Part shown: positions 1 through 7,758 of the stretch, one piece after another
Layout of the letters: every line of letters begins with the position of its first letter
Position numbering within the stretch: position 1 is the first letter of the stretch
Assembly (NCBI GenBank): GCA_949289005.1
Contig: CASEMQ010000047.1
Coordinates: forward strand, 1-32,084
DNA: 32,084 nucleotides
Source: an uncultured Lentisphaeraceae bacterium
GTDB lineage: Bacteria > Verrucomicrobiota > Kiritimatiellia > RFP12 > DVOR01
Direction: 5' to 3'
The notes under the pieces: model-generated
Told to the model about the DNA's origin: nothing
Seen by the model: only the letters and a program-made list of their open reading frames with translations
Databases searched by the model: none
Program-made: the position numbers and the translations under genes

Positions 1-291
1 CACGGGGAGCGCCACGGGTGAGGCGGCGTCGGTGAGCACGGGCGCGGGTTCGGCGCGGGGCGACTGCGCGGCGGGGAGCGCGGGGGCGGAGGCCTCGGCG
101 GGCACCTCGCTCTCGGTCTCGGCCACGACCACCTCCAGCGAATCGACCAAGAGGCGCGGCTCGGGCAAAGCGGGCGGCACGCCGAGGAGCAGGTGCGCGG
201 CGGCGAACGCCAACAGCAGGTGCAAGGCCAAAGCGGCGGCCCAGAGGGCGGCTTCGCGCGCGGCGCAGGCACAAACCCTCACCACGGCCAT
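1..291 (-). CDS. tonB: TonB-family energy transducer, N-terminal part (cut by window edge)
   Basis: Reading the minus strand from the ATG at 291 gives 97 residues with no stop before the window edge. There is a short N-terminus (MAVVRVCACAAREAALW), a hydrophobic Ala/Leu segment at about residues 15-38 that would be the single membrane anchor, then a Pro/Ala/Glu-rich periplasmic stretch typical of the TonB linker. The C-terminal domain that touches TonB-dependent receptors lies outside the window. The start codon follows the exbD stop by one base, so the gene is translationally coupled to exbB and exbD. TonB carries proton-motive energy from ExbB/ExbD to outer-membrane transporters. The identity rests on this architecture and the exbBD context; a TolA-like protein is the main alternative. 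Confidence 0.75.
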   Translation of the reverse strand, partial: MAVVRVCACAAREAALWAAALALHLLLAFAAAHLLLGVPPALPEPRLLVDSLEVVVAETESEVPAEASAPALPAAQSPRAEPAPVLTDAASPVALPV

Positions 292-292
292 C

Positions 293-694
293 TCACCGCC
301 CCTTTTCCACCTGATAGGTCACCTTGCCCACGCCGGCGGCGCGGAGCGCGGCCATGAGCTCAAGCGCGGGGCCCGCGTGCGCCTGGCGATCGGCGCGGAT
401 GACGACGGGCACGCCCAGCGCCTTGGCGCGCAGGGCGGCGGCCTCGACGGCGGCCTCCGCGGCCATGGGCGTGCGGCCGTCCAGGAGCACCTCGTCGCCG
501 GCGGTCAACGCCAGTTGCACGGTCTGCCCGTGGGAGACGGCACCGTCGGCGCGCGGCAACTCCACGCGCACGCCGCGCTGGACGGTCATGGTAAGAAAGG
601 CATAGACGAAGAAGACGATGAGAAGGAAAACGACGTCCATGATGGGCGTCATCTCCAGGCGCGCGCGGGGCGTTTCCTCCTCGGCCAGCCTCAT
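293..694 (-). CDS. exbD: ExbD/TolR-family biopolymer transport protein
   Basis: This 133-residue protein has the ExbD layout: a short cytoplasmic N-terminus, one transmembrane helix at about residues 17-38 (MTPIMDVVFLLIVFFVYAF), and a periplasmic domain. The Asp in the PIMDVVFLL segment is the conserved proton-path residue of the ExbD/TolR family. The ATG at 694 overlaps the exbB stop by four bases, and tonB begins one base after the exbD stop, so the three genes form one translationally coupled unit. The product should sit in the inner membrane inside an ExbB pentamer and use the proton gradient to drive TonB. The length is normal for the family. TolR is the paralogous alternative, made less likely by the TonB-like gene that follows. 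Confidence 0.92.
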   Translation of the reverse strand: MRLAEEETPRARLEMTPIMDVVFLLIVFFVYAFLTMTVQRGVRVELPRADGAVSHGQTVQLALTAGDEVLLDGRTPMAAEAAVEAAALRAKALGVPVVIRADRQAHAGPALELMAALRAAGVGKVTYQVEKGR

Positions 695-1314
695 GCCTTG
701 GTCTCCGCGCGTTCGGCGTCGGTCATGGCGCGCTCCAGGTCGCGCACCAGCGCGGCGTGGGCGACGCGGCCGGCGTTGAGGGGGATGAGCGCGCCGATGG
801 AGACGACCAGCCCGGCGGCGGTGGTGATGAGCGCCTCGGCGATGCCGCCGGCGACGCCGGTTGGGTCATCCACACCCATCGTGCCCATGAGGTCGAAGGA
901 GGCGATGATGCCCGTGACCGTGCCGAGGATGCCAAGCATGGGCGCCAGGGTGACGATGGTGTCGAGCACGCCCAACCCGCGGGCCAGACGGCGCACCGCG
1001 CGGCGGGCCGCCCATTCGAGCGCCTCGGCGAAGGGACGGGCCTCTTGGGCGAGCGCGGCGGCCAGGATGCGCGCGTAGGGCGAGGCGGAGGCGGCGGCGC
1101 GGCGGGCGGTCTCGGCGCGGTCGCCCGCGCGAAGGGCCTCCAACGTGGCCGACCAGCCGCTCCGCCCGGCGCGGATGGCCAGGAGGTGGAAGCCCCACTG
1201 GAGCGTCTTGCGCAGGACGACGAGCACGACGATGACGGAACAGAGGGCGATGGGCCACATCACGGGCCCGCCGCGATACATCAGCTTCGCGATCAGCGAG
1301 AAGGCGGCCTCCAC
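691..1314 (-). CDS. exbB: MotA/TolQ/ExbB proton channel family protein
   Basis: The 207-residue product has a first membrane helix at about residues 17-35 (WPIALCSVIVVLVVL), a cytoplasmic helical insert, and two further membrane helices. The first of these spans LDTIVTLAPMLGILGTVTG and the second IAEALITTAAGLVVSIGALI; this is the conserved ExbB/TolQ core. The start is a GTG at 1314 preceded by an AAGGG ribosome binding site inside the end of the upstream gene, whose stop lies one base before it. The stop overlaps exbD by four bases. The product forms the inner-membrane proton channel with ExbD and energises TonB. The length is close to that of other ExbB proteins. Confidence 0.93.
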   Translation of the reverse strand: MEAAFSLIAKLMYRGGPVMWPIALCSVIVVLVVLRKTLQWGFHLLAIRAGRSGWSATLEALRAGDRAETARRAAASASPYARILAAALAQEARPFAEALEWAARRAVRRLARGLGVLDTIVTLAPMLGILGTVTGIIASFDLMGTMGVDDPTGVAGGIAEALITTAAGLVVSIGALIPLNAGRVAHAALVRDLERAMTDAERAETKA

Positions 1315-1315
1315 G

Positions 1316-2800
1316 TCAGCGGCCCTTTCGGGTGGCGGCGGGGAGGCGCACGGTGTAGGTCTCGCCGGCCCTGGGCTTGGCGGCCGGGAAGCGGATCATG
1401 TTGTCGAGCGTCAGGTCGGGCTTGCCGAGGGCGGGCGAGGCCTCGAGCGCGGCCGGGTCGTAGGCCCACGAGCCGGGCAGACGGAACCAAACGGCACCTT
1501 CGCGGGCGCCTGTGCGGGCCTCGGCGGCGAGGACGAGCGCGCCATCGTCCGCCAACGTGGGCGGGAGCGCCCGCCAGCGGCCGTCGGCGATGCGCGCGTC
1601 CAGGTCGGGATCGCCGTAGAAGGCGACGACGTCGCGGTCGTGGAGGTTGCCGATGCGTGTCTGCAGCTGCTTTTGGGCTTCCTTGGCGTCGGCGCCGGCC
1701 GCGAGCCGCTCCTTCTGCCAGGCGGCCAGGCCCGGGGTGATGGGGAAGTTGACCTTCTTGAGGTCGGTGAGGCGGAAGGTCATCATGTCGGGGATCGCGT
1801 AGCCGCGGATGGTCTCGACGATGGCGGTGTTGGTGAAGTGGAAGGCTTCGTTGGCGGTGCAGAGGCCGGCGGTGTCCACGAAGAGCCCCTGGGTGCCCCA
1901 GCCTTGCGCGCCGAACCAGGTGGTGACGGTATAGCCCATGAACTGGCGGGCGGCGCCGTCCTTGATCCACGCGAGCGCCATGCAGTCGGGCTTGTCGATG
2001 TCGCCGATCAGGCAGTTGCCGGTGCCGAAGTAGACCTTGGGCTCCGTGCTGCCGGCGGGGTGGTCGGCCTTTTTGGTGTCGCGGGCGACGAGGCGGCCGT
2101 CCTTGTGCACCAAAGCCATGTTGGGCCCGCAGTAGCCCATCTGCCAATCGTGCTGGGTGGCGTGGCCGGAGGTGGTCATGAACTGGACGCGATCCTTTTG
2201 CAGACGCTCCAAGACGCCCTGGGTGTTGTCCGTGTCGCAGGGCACGTCTTGCACCTTGTCGGTGACGCCGCGTTGCCAAAGGTTCATGGTGCCGCGGTGG
2301 TCCTCGGAGTAGCGCCAAGCCTGCTTGAAGGCCGTGAGGTCGCACCCCGCGCAGTCCAACGCCCGCTCGATGGCGATGGGGCCGGCCTTGGCGAGCGCCT
2401 CGGCGGAGGCCGCGTCATAACCGGTGACGATGCCCCAGAAGGTGTCCACGTACGGGTCGCCGTCCAGCGCGCGGCAGAGGTTGCTCACCGCGATGGTGAA
2501 GCGCACGCCCGCCTGCCCGGGCTTGACCGCGAAGGCGGTGAAACTCGGTTGGGCGGCCGCGAGGGCCTCCCGGGCCTCCTCCACCGCCTTGTCCCAGACG
2601 ATGACCCGCGCGCCGGGGTGTTTGGCGGCGAGCGCGTCGACGGTGGCCGCCTTCCAGGCCGGGTCATCCATCACGGCCTTGGAGGCGACGATGGCATAGG
2701 TGTCGGGCGCGGCGGCGGCATGGCAATGGTGCCCGCAACACGCCGGGAACGCCACCAAGGCGCCAAGCGCAGGCAACACACACAACGGCGAAACACGCAC
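1316..2800 (-). CDS. Exported caspase-fold (clan CD)-like cysteine peptidase candidate
   Basis: This 494-residue protein starts at a GTG with an AAAGGAG site seven bases upstream. A signal sequence covers about residues 1-30, and Cys20-21 might be a poor lipobox (FPACC). I do not recognise a named family with certainty. A motif SGHATQ (His213) followed about 50 residues later by YFGTGNCLIGD (Cys263) fits the His/Cys dyad order of clan CD peptidases such as gingipains, and both follow hydrophobic strand-like stretches. The protein also has many other Cys residues (for example Cys109, 150, 153, 188 and 224). It lies between a Mrp ATPase gene and exbB with one base to exbB, so it is probably co-transcribed with the TonB energiser. 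The peptidase role is inference; a non-catalytic exported protein is possible. Confidence 0.5.
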   Translation of the reverse strand: MRVSPLCVLPALGALVAFPACCGHHCHAAAAPDTYAIVASKAVMDDPAWKAATVDALAAKHPGARVIVWDKAVEEAREALAAAQPSFTAFAVKPGQAGVRFTIAVSNLCRALDGDPYVDTFWGIVTGYDAASAEALAKAGPIAIERALDCAGCDLTAFKQAWRYSEDHRGTMNLWQRGVTDKVQDVPCDTDNTQGVLERLQKDRVQFMTTSGHATQHDWQMGYCGPNMALVHKDGRLVARDTKKADHPAGSTEPKVYFGTGNCLIGDIDKPDCMALAWIKDGAARQFMGYTVTTWFGAQGWGTQGLFVDTAGLCTANEAFHFTNTAIVETIRGYAIPDMMTFRLTDLKKVNFPITPGLAAWQKERLAAGADAKEAQKQLQTRIGNLHDRDVVAFYGDPDLDARIADGRWRALPPTLADDGALVLAAEARTGAREGAVWFRLPGSWAYDPAALEASPALGKPDLTLDNMIRFPAAKPRAGETYTVRLPAATRKGR

Positions 2801-2824
2801 GGGATGGCTCCTTTCTTCTCGCGA

Positions 2825-3667
2825 TCAGCCGATGGAGAGCAGGTTGTCGGCCACGGCCATGAACGCCTTGGCCGCGGGCGAATCGGGATAGGCCGCCACG
2901 AAGGGCTTGCCTGCATCGCCACTCTCGCCGATTTCCGTGGCGATGGGCAGTTTGCCCAGGAAGGGCAGGCCATACTGCTTGGCCAGCGCCTCGCCGCCGC
3001 CCGTCCGGAAGATGGGCGTGAAGGTGCCGCAGTGCGGGCAGGTAAAGCCGCTCATGTTCTCGATGATGCCCGCGATATGCATCCCCAGCTGGTTGCAGAA
3101 AGAGATGGACTTGCTCACGTCCAGCGTCGCCACCTGCTGCGGCGTGGTCACCAGCACCGCCTCCGCCTGCGGGATCAGCTGGCAGACCGAGAGCGGCTCG
3201 TCGCCCGTGCCGGGCGGGCAGTCGATCACCAGGTAATCCAAATCCTCCCAACGCACCTCGCCGATGAATTGCTTGATGACGCCGGCCTTCAGCGGGCCGC
3301 GCCAGACAATCGGCTCGTCGGGCTTCTCCAGGATGAGCGCGGTGGACATCACCTTCAGCCCCTCGGGTGTCTCGGCGGGAAGCAACTTTTCGCCGTCGCC
3401 CATCGCGCGCTGCCCCTGCAGCCCCAGGATTTTCGGGATGCTCGGCCCGTGGACGTCCACGTCCAACAGGCCCACCTTTTGCCCGCGCAGGCGCAACGCC
3501 AGCGCCAGGTTGGCCGAGACGGTGCTCTTGCCCACGCCGCCCTTGCCCGAAAGCACCACGAACACATGCTTGATCCGCGCCAGGGTCGGCTTCACCGGGT
3601 CTTCCTTCTGGGAGGCGCACCCGCCCTTGCTCGCGCACGCCGCGCAGTTGCCGTCGCAATCCGCCAT
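2825..3667 (-). CDS. mrp: Mrp/NBP35-family Fe-S cluster carrier ATPase
   Basis: This 280-residue P-loop ATPase has the deviant Walker A GKGGVGKST at residues 41-49, the LLDVDVHGPSIP segment at 67-78, and the switch region DYLVIDCPPGTGDEP at 144-158. The paired cysteines CPHC (Cys210 and Cys213) bind the bridging Fe-S cluster in this family. Unusually for a bacterial Mrp, the N-terminus carries four cysteines (Cys4, 8, 11, 17), like the ferredoxin-type site of NBP35. The protein should load or carry Fe-S clusters in the cytoplasm. It lies 18 bases after the thyX-like gene and 24 bases before the exported peptidase-like gene, in one run. The function is firm at family level; the client proteins are unknown. 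Confidence 0.93.
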   Translation of the reverse strand: MADCDGNCAACASKGGCASQKEDPVKPTLARIKHVFVVLSGKGGVGKSTVSANLALALRLRGQKVGLLDVDVHGPSIPKILGLQGQRAMGDGEKLLPAETPEGLKVMSTALILEKPDEPIVWRGPLKAGVIKQFIGEVRWEDLDYLVIDCPPGTGDEPLSVCQLIPQAEAVLVTTPQQVATLDVSKSISFCNQLGMHIAGIIENMSGFTCPHCGTFTPIFRTGGGEALAKQYGLPFLGKLPIATEIGESGDAGKPFVAAYPDSPAAKAFMAVADNLLSIG

Positions 3668-3685
3668 AACTTCTCTCGCTTTCCT

Positions 3686-4261
3686 TTAATCGTTTGGCCG
3701 TGCCCCGCCGCGATAGGCCGCCACCGCCGCCGCGAAAGCCGGCGACTTGGCGAAACCGCAACACTTGAACTCCGGGCAAAAGCCTCTGTAAACGCACTCC
3801 GGCACGCAGCACGCGGCCAGTTCCGGCTGGCCGTTCGCCCGCAACGCCTCCACCACCTGGCCCCACGCCGCGCGCGTCTCCGGCGAGGCCTGCCGGCACA
3901 GCCGCTTGCGCGAGATGGAGAGGATGGCCTGCGCGTTGGCGATGCACTCGTGCGTCACCGGCGTGTCCTGCCGCGACGCGTCGCGATCCACCCCCGTGCG
4001 GTCGCTTCGCTGCGTGCTCACGAAATGATCGATGCCGAACTTGTGGCGCACCAAATGCACGCTCACCCAGCTCTTCAGCCCCACCCACTTCCAACGGAAG
4101 ACCAGTTGCCGGATCGGCGAATGTTCCGCCAACAGCATCCGCTTCTTCCATGCCGACGACGGCTCGCCCGCGCCTGCCGCGCGATTGATCGTCGTGCGCG
4201 CCGCGTCCGCCACGTCGCGCCACGTCGAGCGCGTCCCGTAAAACTCCAACTTCACGTCCAT
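3686..4261 (-). CDS. ThyX-fold (FAD-dependent thymidylate synthase-like) protein
   Basis: This 191-residue protein contains RHK at residues 72-74, seven residues, then Ser82 and the following TQRSDR. This matches the ThyX signature RHRx7S except for a Lys in the third position. The preceding HSPIRQLVFRWKWVG segment fits the ThyX strand before the motif. Known ThyX proteins methylate dUMP using FAD and methylene-tetrahydrofolate. The C-terminus is Cys-rich (Cys151, 152, 156, 162, 167, 168), which I do not associate with standard ThyX and which could bind metal. An AAGGAG site lies five bases before the ATG. It sits between queE and mrp. The fold is likely; catalysis as thymidylate synthase is less certain. 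Confidence 0.72.
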   Translation of the reverse strand: MDVKLEFYGTRSTWRDVADAARTTINRAAGAGEPSSAWKKRMLLAEHSPIRQLVFRWKWVGLKSWVSVHLVRHKFGIDHFVSTQRSDRTGVDRDASRQDTPVTHECIANAQAILSISRKRLCRQASPETRAAWGQVVEALRANGQPELAACCVPECVYRGFCPEFKCCGFAKSPAFAAAVAAYRGGARPND

Positions 4262-4301
4262 AAGCGCTCCTTAGTGTAGCATAATCTCCGCCCTGGCGCG
4301 G

Positions 4302-4907
4302 TCAGGGGATGCGGGCGAGTTTGTGGGTCTGGAGGGAGAGTCGCCAGGGCGGCGTGGGGTCGGCGGCGTTGAGGCGGCCCAGGAGGGTGACGGTGTGGAG
4401 GATGTTGGGCGCGTGGCCGTCGTCGCAGGGCGAGAGGTAGTAATCGTCGGCGGGCAGTCGGGCGCGAATGGCCTCGCACCAGGCCTGGGTGGCCTCGGGG
4501 GCGGCGACGAGGCGGACCTCGTCGGCGCGGGTGAGGGCGAGGTGCGCGCCGAACTTGGGCGAGGCAGCGACGTAGGCGAGCGCGGCGCGGAGGCCGGGGG
4601 TGGGCTCGATGGTGGCGTTGGTCTCGACGGCGACCCAAAATCCGCGCGCGCGGAGCGCCCGGGCCAAGGGCTCCAGCCCGGGCTGAAGCAGCGGCTCGCC
4701 GCCGGTGAGGATGACGTTGCGCGTGGCGGCGGCCTCGGCACGGGCCAGGATGGCCTCGGCCTTGAGGCGCAGGCGGGGCGAATGGTCGGTGTCGCACCAC
4801 GGGCAGGCCAGGTTGCACCCGGCAAAGCGGATGAAAAGGCAGGGGCGGCCGGTGTTGCGCCCCTCGCCTTGGAGGGACTCAAAGATTTCGTGGATGGCGT
4901 AGGTCAT
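4302..4907 (-). CDS. queE: 7-carboxy-7-deazaguanine synthase (radical SAM)
   Basis: The 201-residue protein starts MTYAIHEIFESLQGEG, the usual QueE opening. Its CxxxCxxC radical SAM motif is Cys31, Cys35 and Cys38 in FAGCNLACPWCD, and a glycine-rich LTGGEPLLQ segment follows. QueE converts 6-carboxy-tetrahydropterin to 7-carboxy-7-deazaguanine on the path to queuosine in tRNA. The ATG at 4907 is chosen because homology begins exactly there, although the frame stays open upstream through the neighbouring gene. It begins eight bases after the ELM1-family stop. No other queuosine gene lies in this window, so its partners must be elsewhere. Confidence 0.93.
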   Translation of the reverse strand: MTYAIHEIFESLQGEGRNTGRPCLFIRFAGCNLACPWCDTDHSPRLRLKAEAILARAEAAATRNVILTGGEPLLQPGLEPLARALRARGFWVAVETNATIEPTPGLRAALAYVAASPKFGAHLALTRADEVRLVAAPEATQAWCEAIRARLPADDYYLSPCDDGHAPNILHTVTLLGRLNAADPTPPWRLSLQTHKLARIP

Positions 4908-4915
4908 GGTCGTAG

Positions 4916-5890
4916 TCAGAGGCCGAGGCGGTCGCGAAGGGCGGCAAGGGTCGGCGCGAGATTGACCTTGCGCCGGGCATTGCCAAGGGCGCCGTCGAAG
5001 CGATGGGCGTAGTCCTCGGCGCAAAGGTTGTCGACAAAGCGGGCGAACTTGCCGGTGGCGACGGTGAGATTGTCGAGGACCTCGACGTTGGCATGGCCGA
5101 CGGCGACAGCCTCGCTGAGCATGCCGGTGGAGTCGGCGGTGACGAAGAGCCGCTCGCACTGGGTGACGAAGGCGGGGATGGGATTGAAGCGGTCTTGCGA
5201 GAAAAGGAGCGCGTAATCGAAGGGGAACTCGGCCAGGACGGCCTCGGCCTGCGGGGAGGTGCGGCGCGAGGTGGTGACCCAATGCTCGCAGCCGGGGGTG
5301 GCGGCGAAGACGGCTTGGAGCTGGGTGCGGAGCCAATCGGGCGTGACGTCGGCCACGGGGTTCTTGCCGCCGACGATGACGGCGACGGCGCGGTCGCGCG
5401 CGGGCACGTGGCGCTCCAGGAAGGCGGCGGTCTGGGCGGCATAAAAGTCGGGGCGGGCGGGGGTCAGGTTGGTGGGGATGGGGACGAGGTTGGGGCGCTC
5501 GGGCGGATTGTCGAAGGCCGGCGCCAAGATGGCGTCAAAGCCGCCGAGCCGATAACCGCCTGGCATGAGGATGGCCACGCAGGGAATGCCCAAGGCTCGG
5601 CGGAGCAGCTTCAGGGAATAGAAGGTGTTGGAGCCCGTGCCGATGAGCAGCGCGGGACGCCCCTCACGGGCGGCGGACACGGCCGCGCGGGCCGCCGGGA
5701 GGATGCCCGCCAGGTCGGGCGCGAACCCCAGCCGGTCGCAGAGATAGGAGAGGGCCTTGCGGGCCTTGCCGGGAAAGCGGCAGGGGAGGAGGGAAAACGA
5801 CAATCCAAGGCCCTCGGCGAGGGCCTTGGATTGGTTTTCGTGCCCCGGCTTGCCGTCCGTGAGGATGAGCGCGTGGGACATGGCAGACAC
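4916..5890 (-). CDS. ELM1/GtrOC1-family putative nucleoside-diphosphate-sugar epimerase or glycosyltransferase
   Basis: The protein has 324 residues from a GTG at 5890, or three fewer from an ATG at 5881; no clear ribosome site separates the two. It opens with ILTDGKPGHENQSKALAEGLG, the hallmark of the family that includes plant ELM1 and many bacterial proteins (Pfam mitochondrial fission ELM1). A second conserved segment is TADSTGMLSEA near residue 250. The fold resembles GT-B glycosyltransferases, and bacterial members usually lie near envelope polysaccharide genes, but no reaction is established. The GTG start directly follows the accA stop, and the gene is eight bases from queE. The family call is firm; the role is unknown. 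Confidence 0.85.
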   Translation of the reverse strand: MSAMSHALILTDGKPGHENQSKALAEGLGLSFSLLPCRFPGKARKALSYLCDRLGFAPDLAGILPAARAAVSAAREGRPALLIGTGSNTFYSLKLLRRALGIPCVAILMPGGYRLGGFDAILAPAFDNPPERPNLVPIPTNLTPARPDFYAAQTAAFLERHVPARDRAVAVIVGGKNPVADVTPDWLRTQLQAVFAATPGCEHWVTTSRRTSPQAEAVLAEFPFDYALLFSQDRFNPIPAFVTQCERLFVTADSTGMLSEAVAVGHANVEVLDNLTVATGKFARFVDNLCAEDYAHRFDGALGNARRKVNLAPTLAALRDRLGL

Positions 5891-6811
5891 TCAGTCGGCG
5901 AAGCGCCCCATGGCGGCGAACTTGGCGTAACGCTGCTCCACGAGGGTCTCGACGGGGATCTTCTTGAGTTCGCGGATGGCCTTGAGAATGGCCTGCTTGA
6001 CGGACTCGATGGTCTGGGCGGGGTCGTTCTGCGCGCCGCCCTTGGGCTCGGGGACGATGGTGTCGATGATGCCGAGTTTCTTGAGCCAGTCGGAGGTGAG
6101 CTTGAGCGCCTCGGCGGCCTGGGGGGCCATCTTGCCGTCACGCCACAGGATGGAGGCGCAGCCCTCGGGGCTAATGACGGAGTAGATGGCGTGCTCAAGC
6201 ATGAGGATGCGGTCGCCCACCGCGATGCCGAGCGCGCCGCCGGAGCCGCCCTCGCCGGTGACGACGACGACGATGGGCGCCTTGAGGGTGGACATCTCGG
6301 CGAGGTTCTTGGCGATGGCCTCGGCCTGGCCGCGCGCCTCGGCATCCAGCCCCGGGAAGGCGCCCGAGGTGTCCACCAACGTCACGATGGGCAGGCGGAA
6401 CTTCTCGGCCAGGCGCATGATGCGCATGGCCTTGCGGTAACCGTCGGGATTGGCCATGCCAAAGCGATAGGCAATCTTCTCCTCGGTGGTGCGGCCTTTG
6501 CGGTGGCCGACGAGGACGACGCGCTCGCCGCCGATGGTGACCAGGCCGGCGAACATGGCCGGGTCGTCGGCCACCAGACGGTCGCCGTGCAGCTCGCACG
6601 CCTCGGGGTCCCACGCCGCCAGGTAATCCAACAACAGCGGGCGATTGGGGTGGCGGGCAATCTGCACGGTGTCCCACGTGGTGTGCGCGGGCGCCTTCGC
6701 CGCGGCCTTTTGGGCGGGCGCCTTCTTGGCTGCGGGCTTGGCGGGGGTCTTCTTGGCCGCGGGAGCCTTTTTGACGGCGGGCTTGGCGGTGGGTTTCTTG
6801 GTTGTTGCCAT
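5891..6811 (-). CDS. accA: Acetyl-CoA carboxylase carboxyltransferase subunit alpha with a basic N-terminal tail
   Basis: From about residue 43 the 306-residue protein follows AccA: WDTVQIARHPNRP, ELHGDRLVADDPA, SGAFPGLDAEARGQAEAIA and the oxyanion region TGEGGSGGALGI. With AccD it transfers carboxyl from carboxybiotin to acetyl-CoA, giving malonyl-CoA in the cytoplasm. Unlike typical AccA, the first 42 residues are almost only Lys, Ala, Pro and Thr (12 Lys), resembling a histone H1 tail, in place of the usual N-terminal helix. The ATG at 6811 has an AAGGAG site at 6820-6825 that overlaps the accD stop, so the tail is translated unless an internal start is used. accD lies 12 bases upstream. 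The identity is certain; the tail function is unknown. Confidence 0.96.
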   Translation of the reverse strand: MATTKKPTAKPAVKKAPAAKKTPAKPAAKKAPAQKAAAKAPAHTTWDTVQIARHPNRPLLLDYLAAWDPEACELHGDRLVADDPAMFAGLVTIGGERVVLVGHRKGRTTEEKIAYRFGMANPDGYRKAMRIMRLAEKFRLPIVTLVDTSGAFPGLDAEARGQAEAIAKNLAEMSTLKAPIVVVVTGEGGSGGALGIAVGDRILMLEHAIYSVISPEGCASILWRDGKMAPQAAEALKLTSDWLKKLGIIDTIVPEPKGGAQNDPAQTIESVKQAILKAIRELKKIPVETLVEQRYAKFAAMGRFAD

Positions 6812-6823
6812 GACAAATGCTCC

Positions 6824-7660
6824 TTACTTTGCGGCCGTCAGGAAGCGCAGAGTCTTGGCCAGGAAGGCCTTGAGGTCTTTGCGCGCGACGATTTTGTCCA
6901 GGAAGCCGTGCTCGAGCAGATATTCCGAGGTCTGGAACTCGGGGGGCAGCTTCTGCTTGATGGTGGTCTCGATGACGCGGCGCCCGGCAAAGCCGATGAG
7001 GGTCTTGGGCTCGGCGATGTTCAGGTCGCCCACCATCGCGAAAGAGGCGGAGACGCCGCCGGTGGTCGGGTCCGTCATCACCGAGACATAGAGCAGCCCC
7101 TCGTCGCGCAGGCGCTGGATGGCCGCGCAGGTCTTGGCCATCTGCATGAGCGAGACGATGCCCTCCTGCATGCGCGCGCCGCCGCTGGCCGTGCAAAGGA
7201 TAAGCGGGCGGCGCAACTTGCGCGCCGTCTCGGCGGCCCGGAGAATGCGCTCGCCCGTGCCGGAACCCAGCGAGCCACCCATGAAGCGGAAGTCCATCGC
7301 GCCGAGCACCACGGGGATTTTGTCAAGCGTCGCGGTGCCCACCACGATCGATTCGCCAATGCCCGTCTTCGCGCGCGTGGCCGCCACCTTCTCGGCGTAG
7401 GCGTCCTTCGCGTCATGGAAGTCCAGCGGGTCGTGGGCGATGACCTCGGCGGCGATTTCCTCGAAGGAACCCTCGTCCGCCAAAAGGGCAATCCGCTCGC
7501 GCGCGGAGAGCCGCCCGTGCGCGCCGCACCGCGGGCACACCTTCAGGTTCGCCTCATATTCCGCCTTGGGCGTGTACGCCCCGCACTTCTTGCAGACGTT
7601 CCAGAGCGCCTCGGTCGGGACGCGCAGGGGCGCCTCGGGCGCCGATGTAAACCAAGCCAT
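6824..7660 (-). CDS. accD: Acetyl-CoA carboxylase carboxyltransferase subunit beta
   Basis: The 278-residue AccD carries its N-terminal zinc ribbon (Cys23, Cys26, Cys42, Cys45) and the carboxyltransferase core with MGGSLGSGTGERI, CTASGGARMQEG and TDPTTGGVSASFAM. It forms the acetyl-CoA carboxyltransferase with AccA. The ATG at 7660 is preferred over an upstream in-frame start at 7705. It has a strong AAGGAG site at 7670-7675, homology begins at MAWF, and a promoter candidate overlaps the upstream codons. It is the first gene of the long minus-strand run that reaches exbD and tonB. Confidence 0.96.
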   Translation of the reverse strand: MAWFTSAPEAPLRVPTEALWNVCKKCGAYTPKAEYEANLKVCPRCGAHGRLSARERIALLADEGSFEEIAAEVIAHDPLDFHDAKDAYAEKVAATRAKTGIGESIVVGTATLDKIPVVLGAMDFRFMGGSLGSGTGERILRAAETARKLRRPLILCTASGGARMQEGIVSLMQMAKTCAAIQRLRDEGLLYVSVMTDPTTGGVSASFAMVGDLNIAEPKTLIGFAGRRVIETTIKQKLPPEFQTSEYLLEHGFLDKIVARKDLKAFLAKTLRFLTAAK

Positions 7661-7695
7661 AGTCGCAAACTCCTTCCTAAGGTGTTTCTGCGCGT

Positions 7696-7724
7696 AGTCT
7701 ACCACATCCCGCCCAACTTGTCGC
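7696..7724 (-). promoter_or_regulatory. Candidate sigma-70 promoter for accDA
   Basis: On the minus strand GCGACA (7719-7724) and TAGACT (7696-7701) are 17 bases apart, each matching four of six consensus positions. This places a start site about 30 bases before the accD ATG. The match is moderate and untested. Confidence 0.4.
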
Positions 7725-7758
7725 GACGCATGGAAGTTTGGCCAGTCGCGCCCGGACT

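Noticed and set aside
1145..4279. Very long open frame of 1044 codons on the plus strand
   Set aside because: It runs antisense to five well-supported minus-strand genes and has the Gly/Arg/Ala-rich composition of a high-GC shadow frame.
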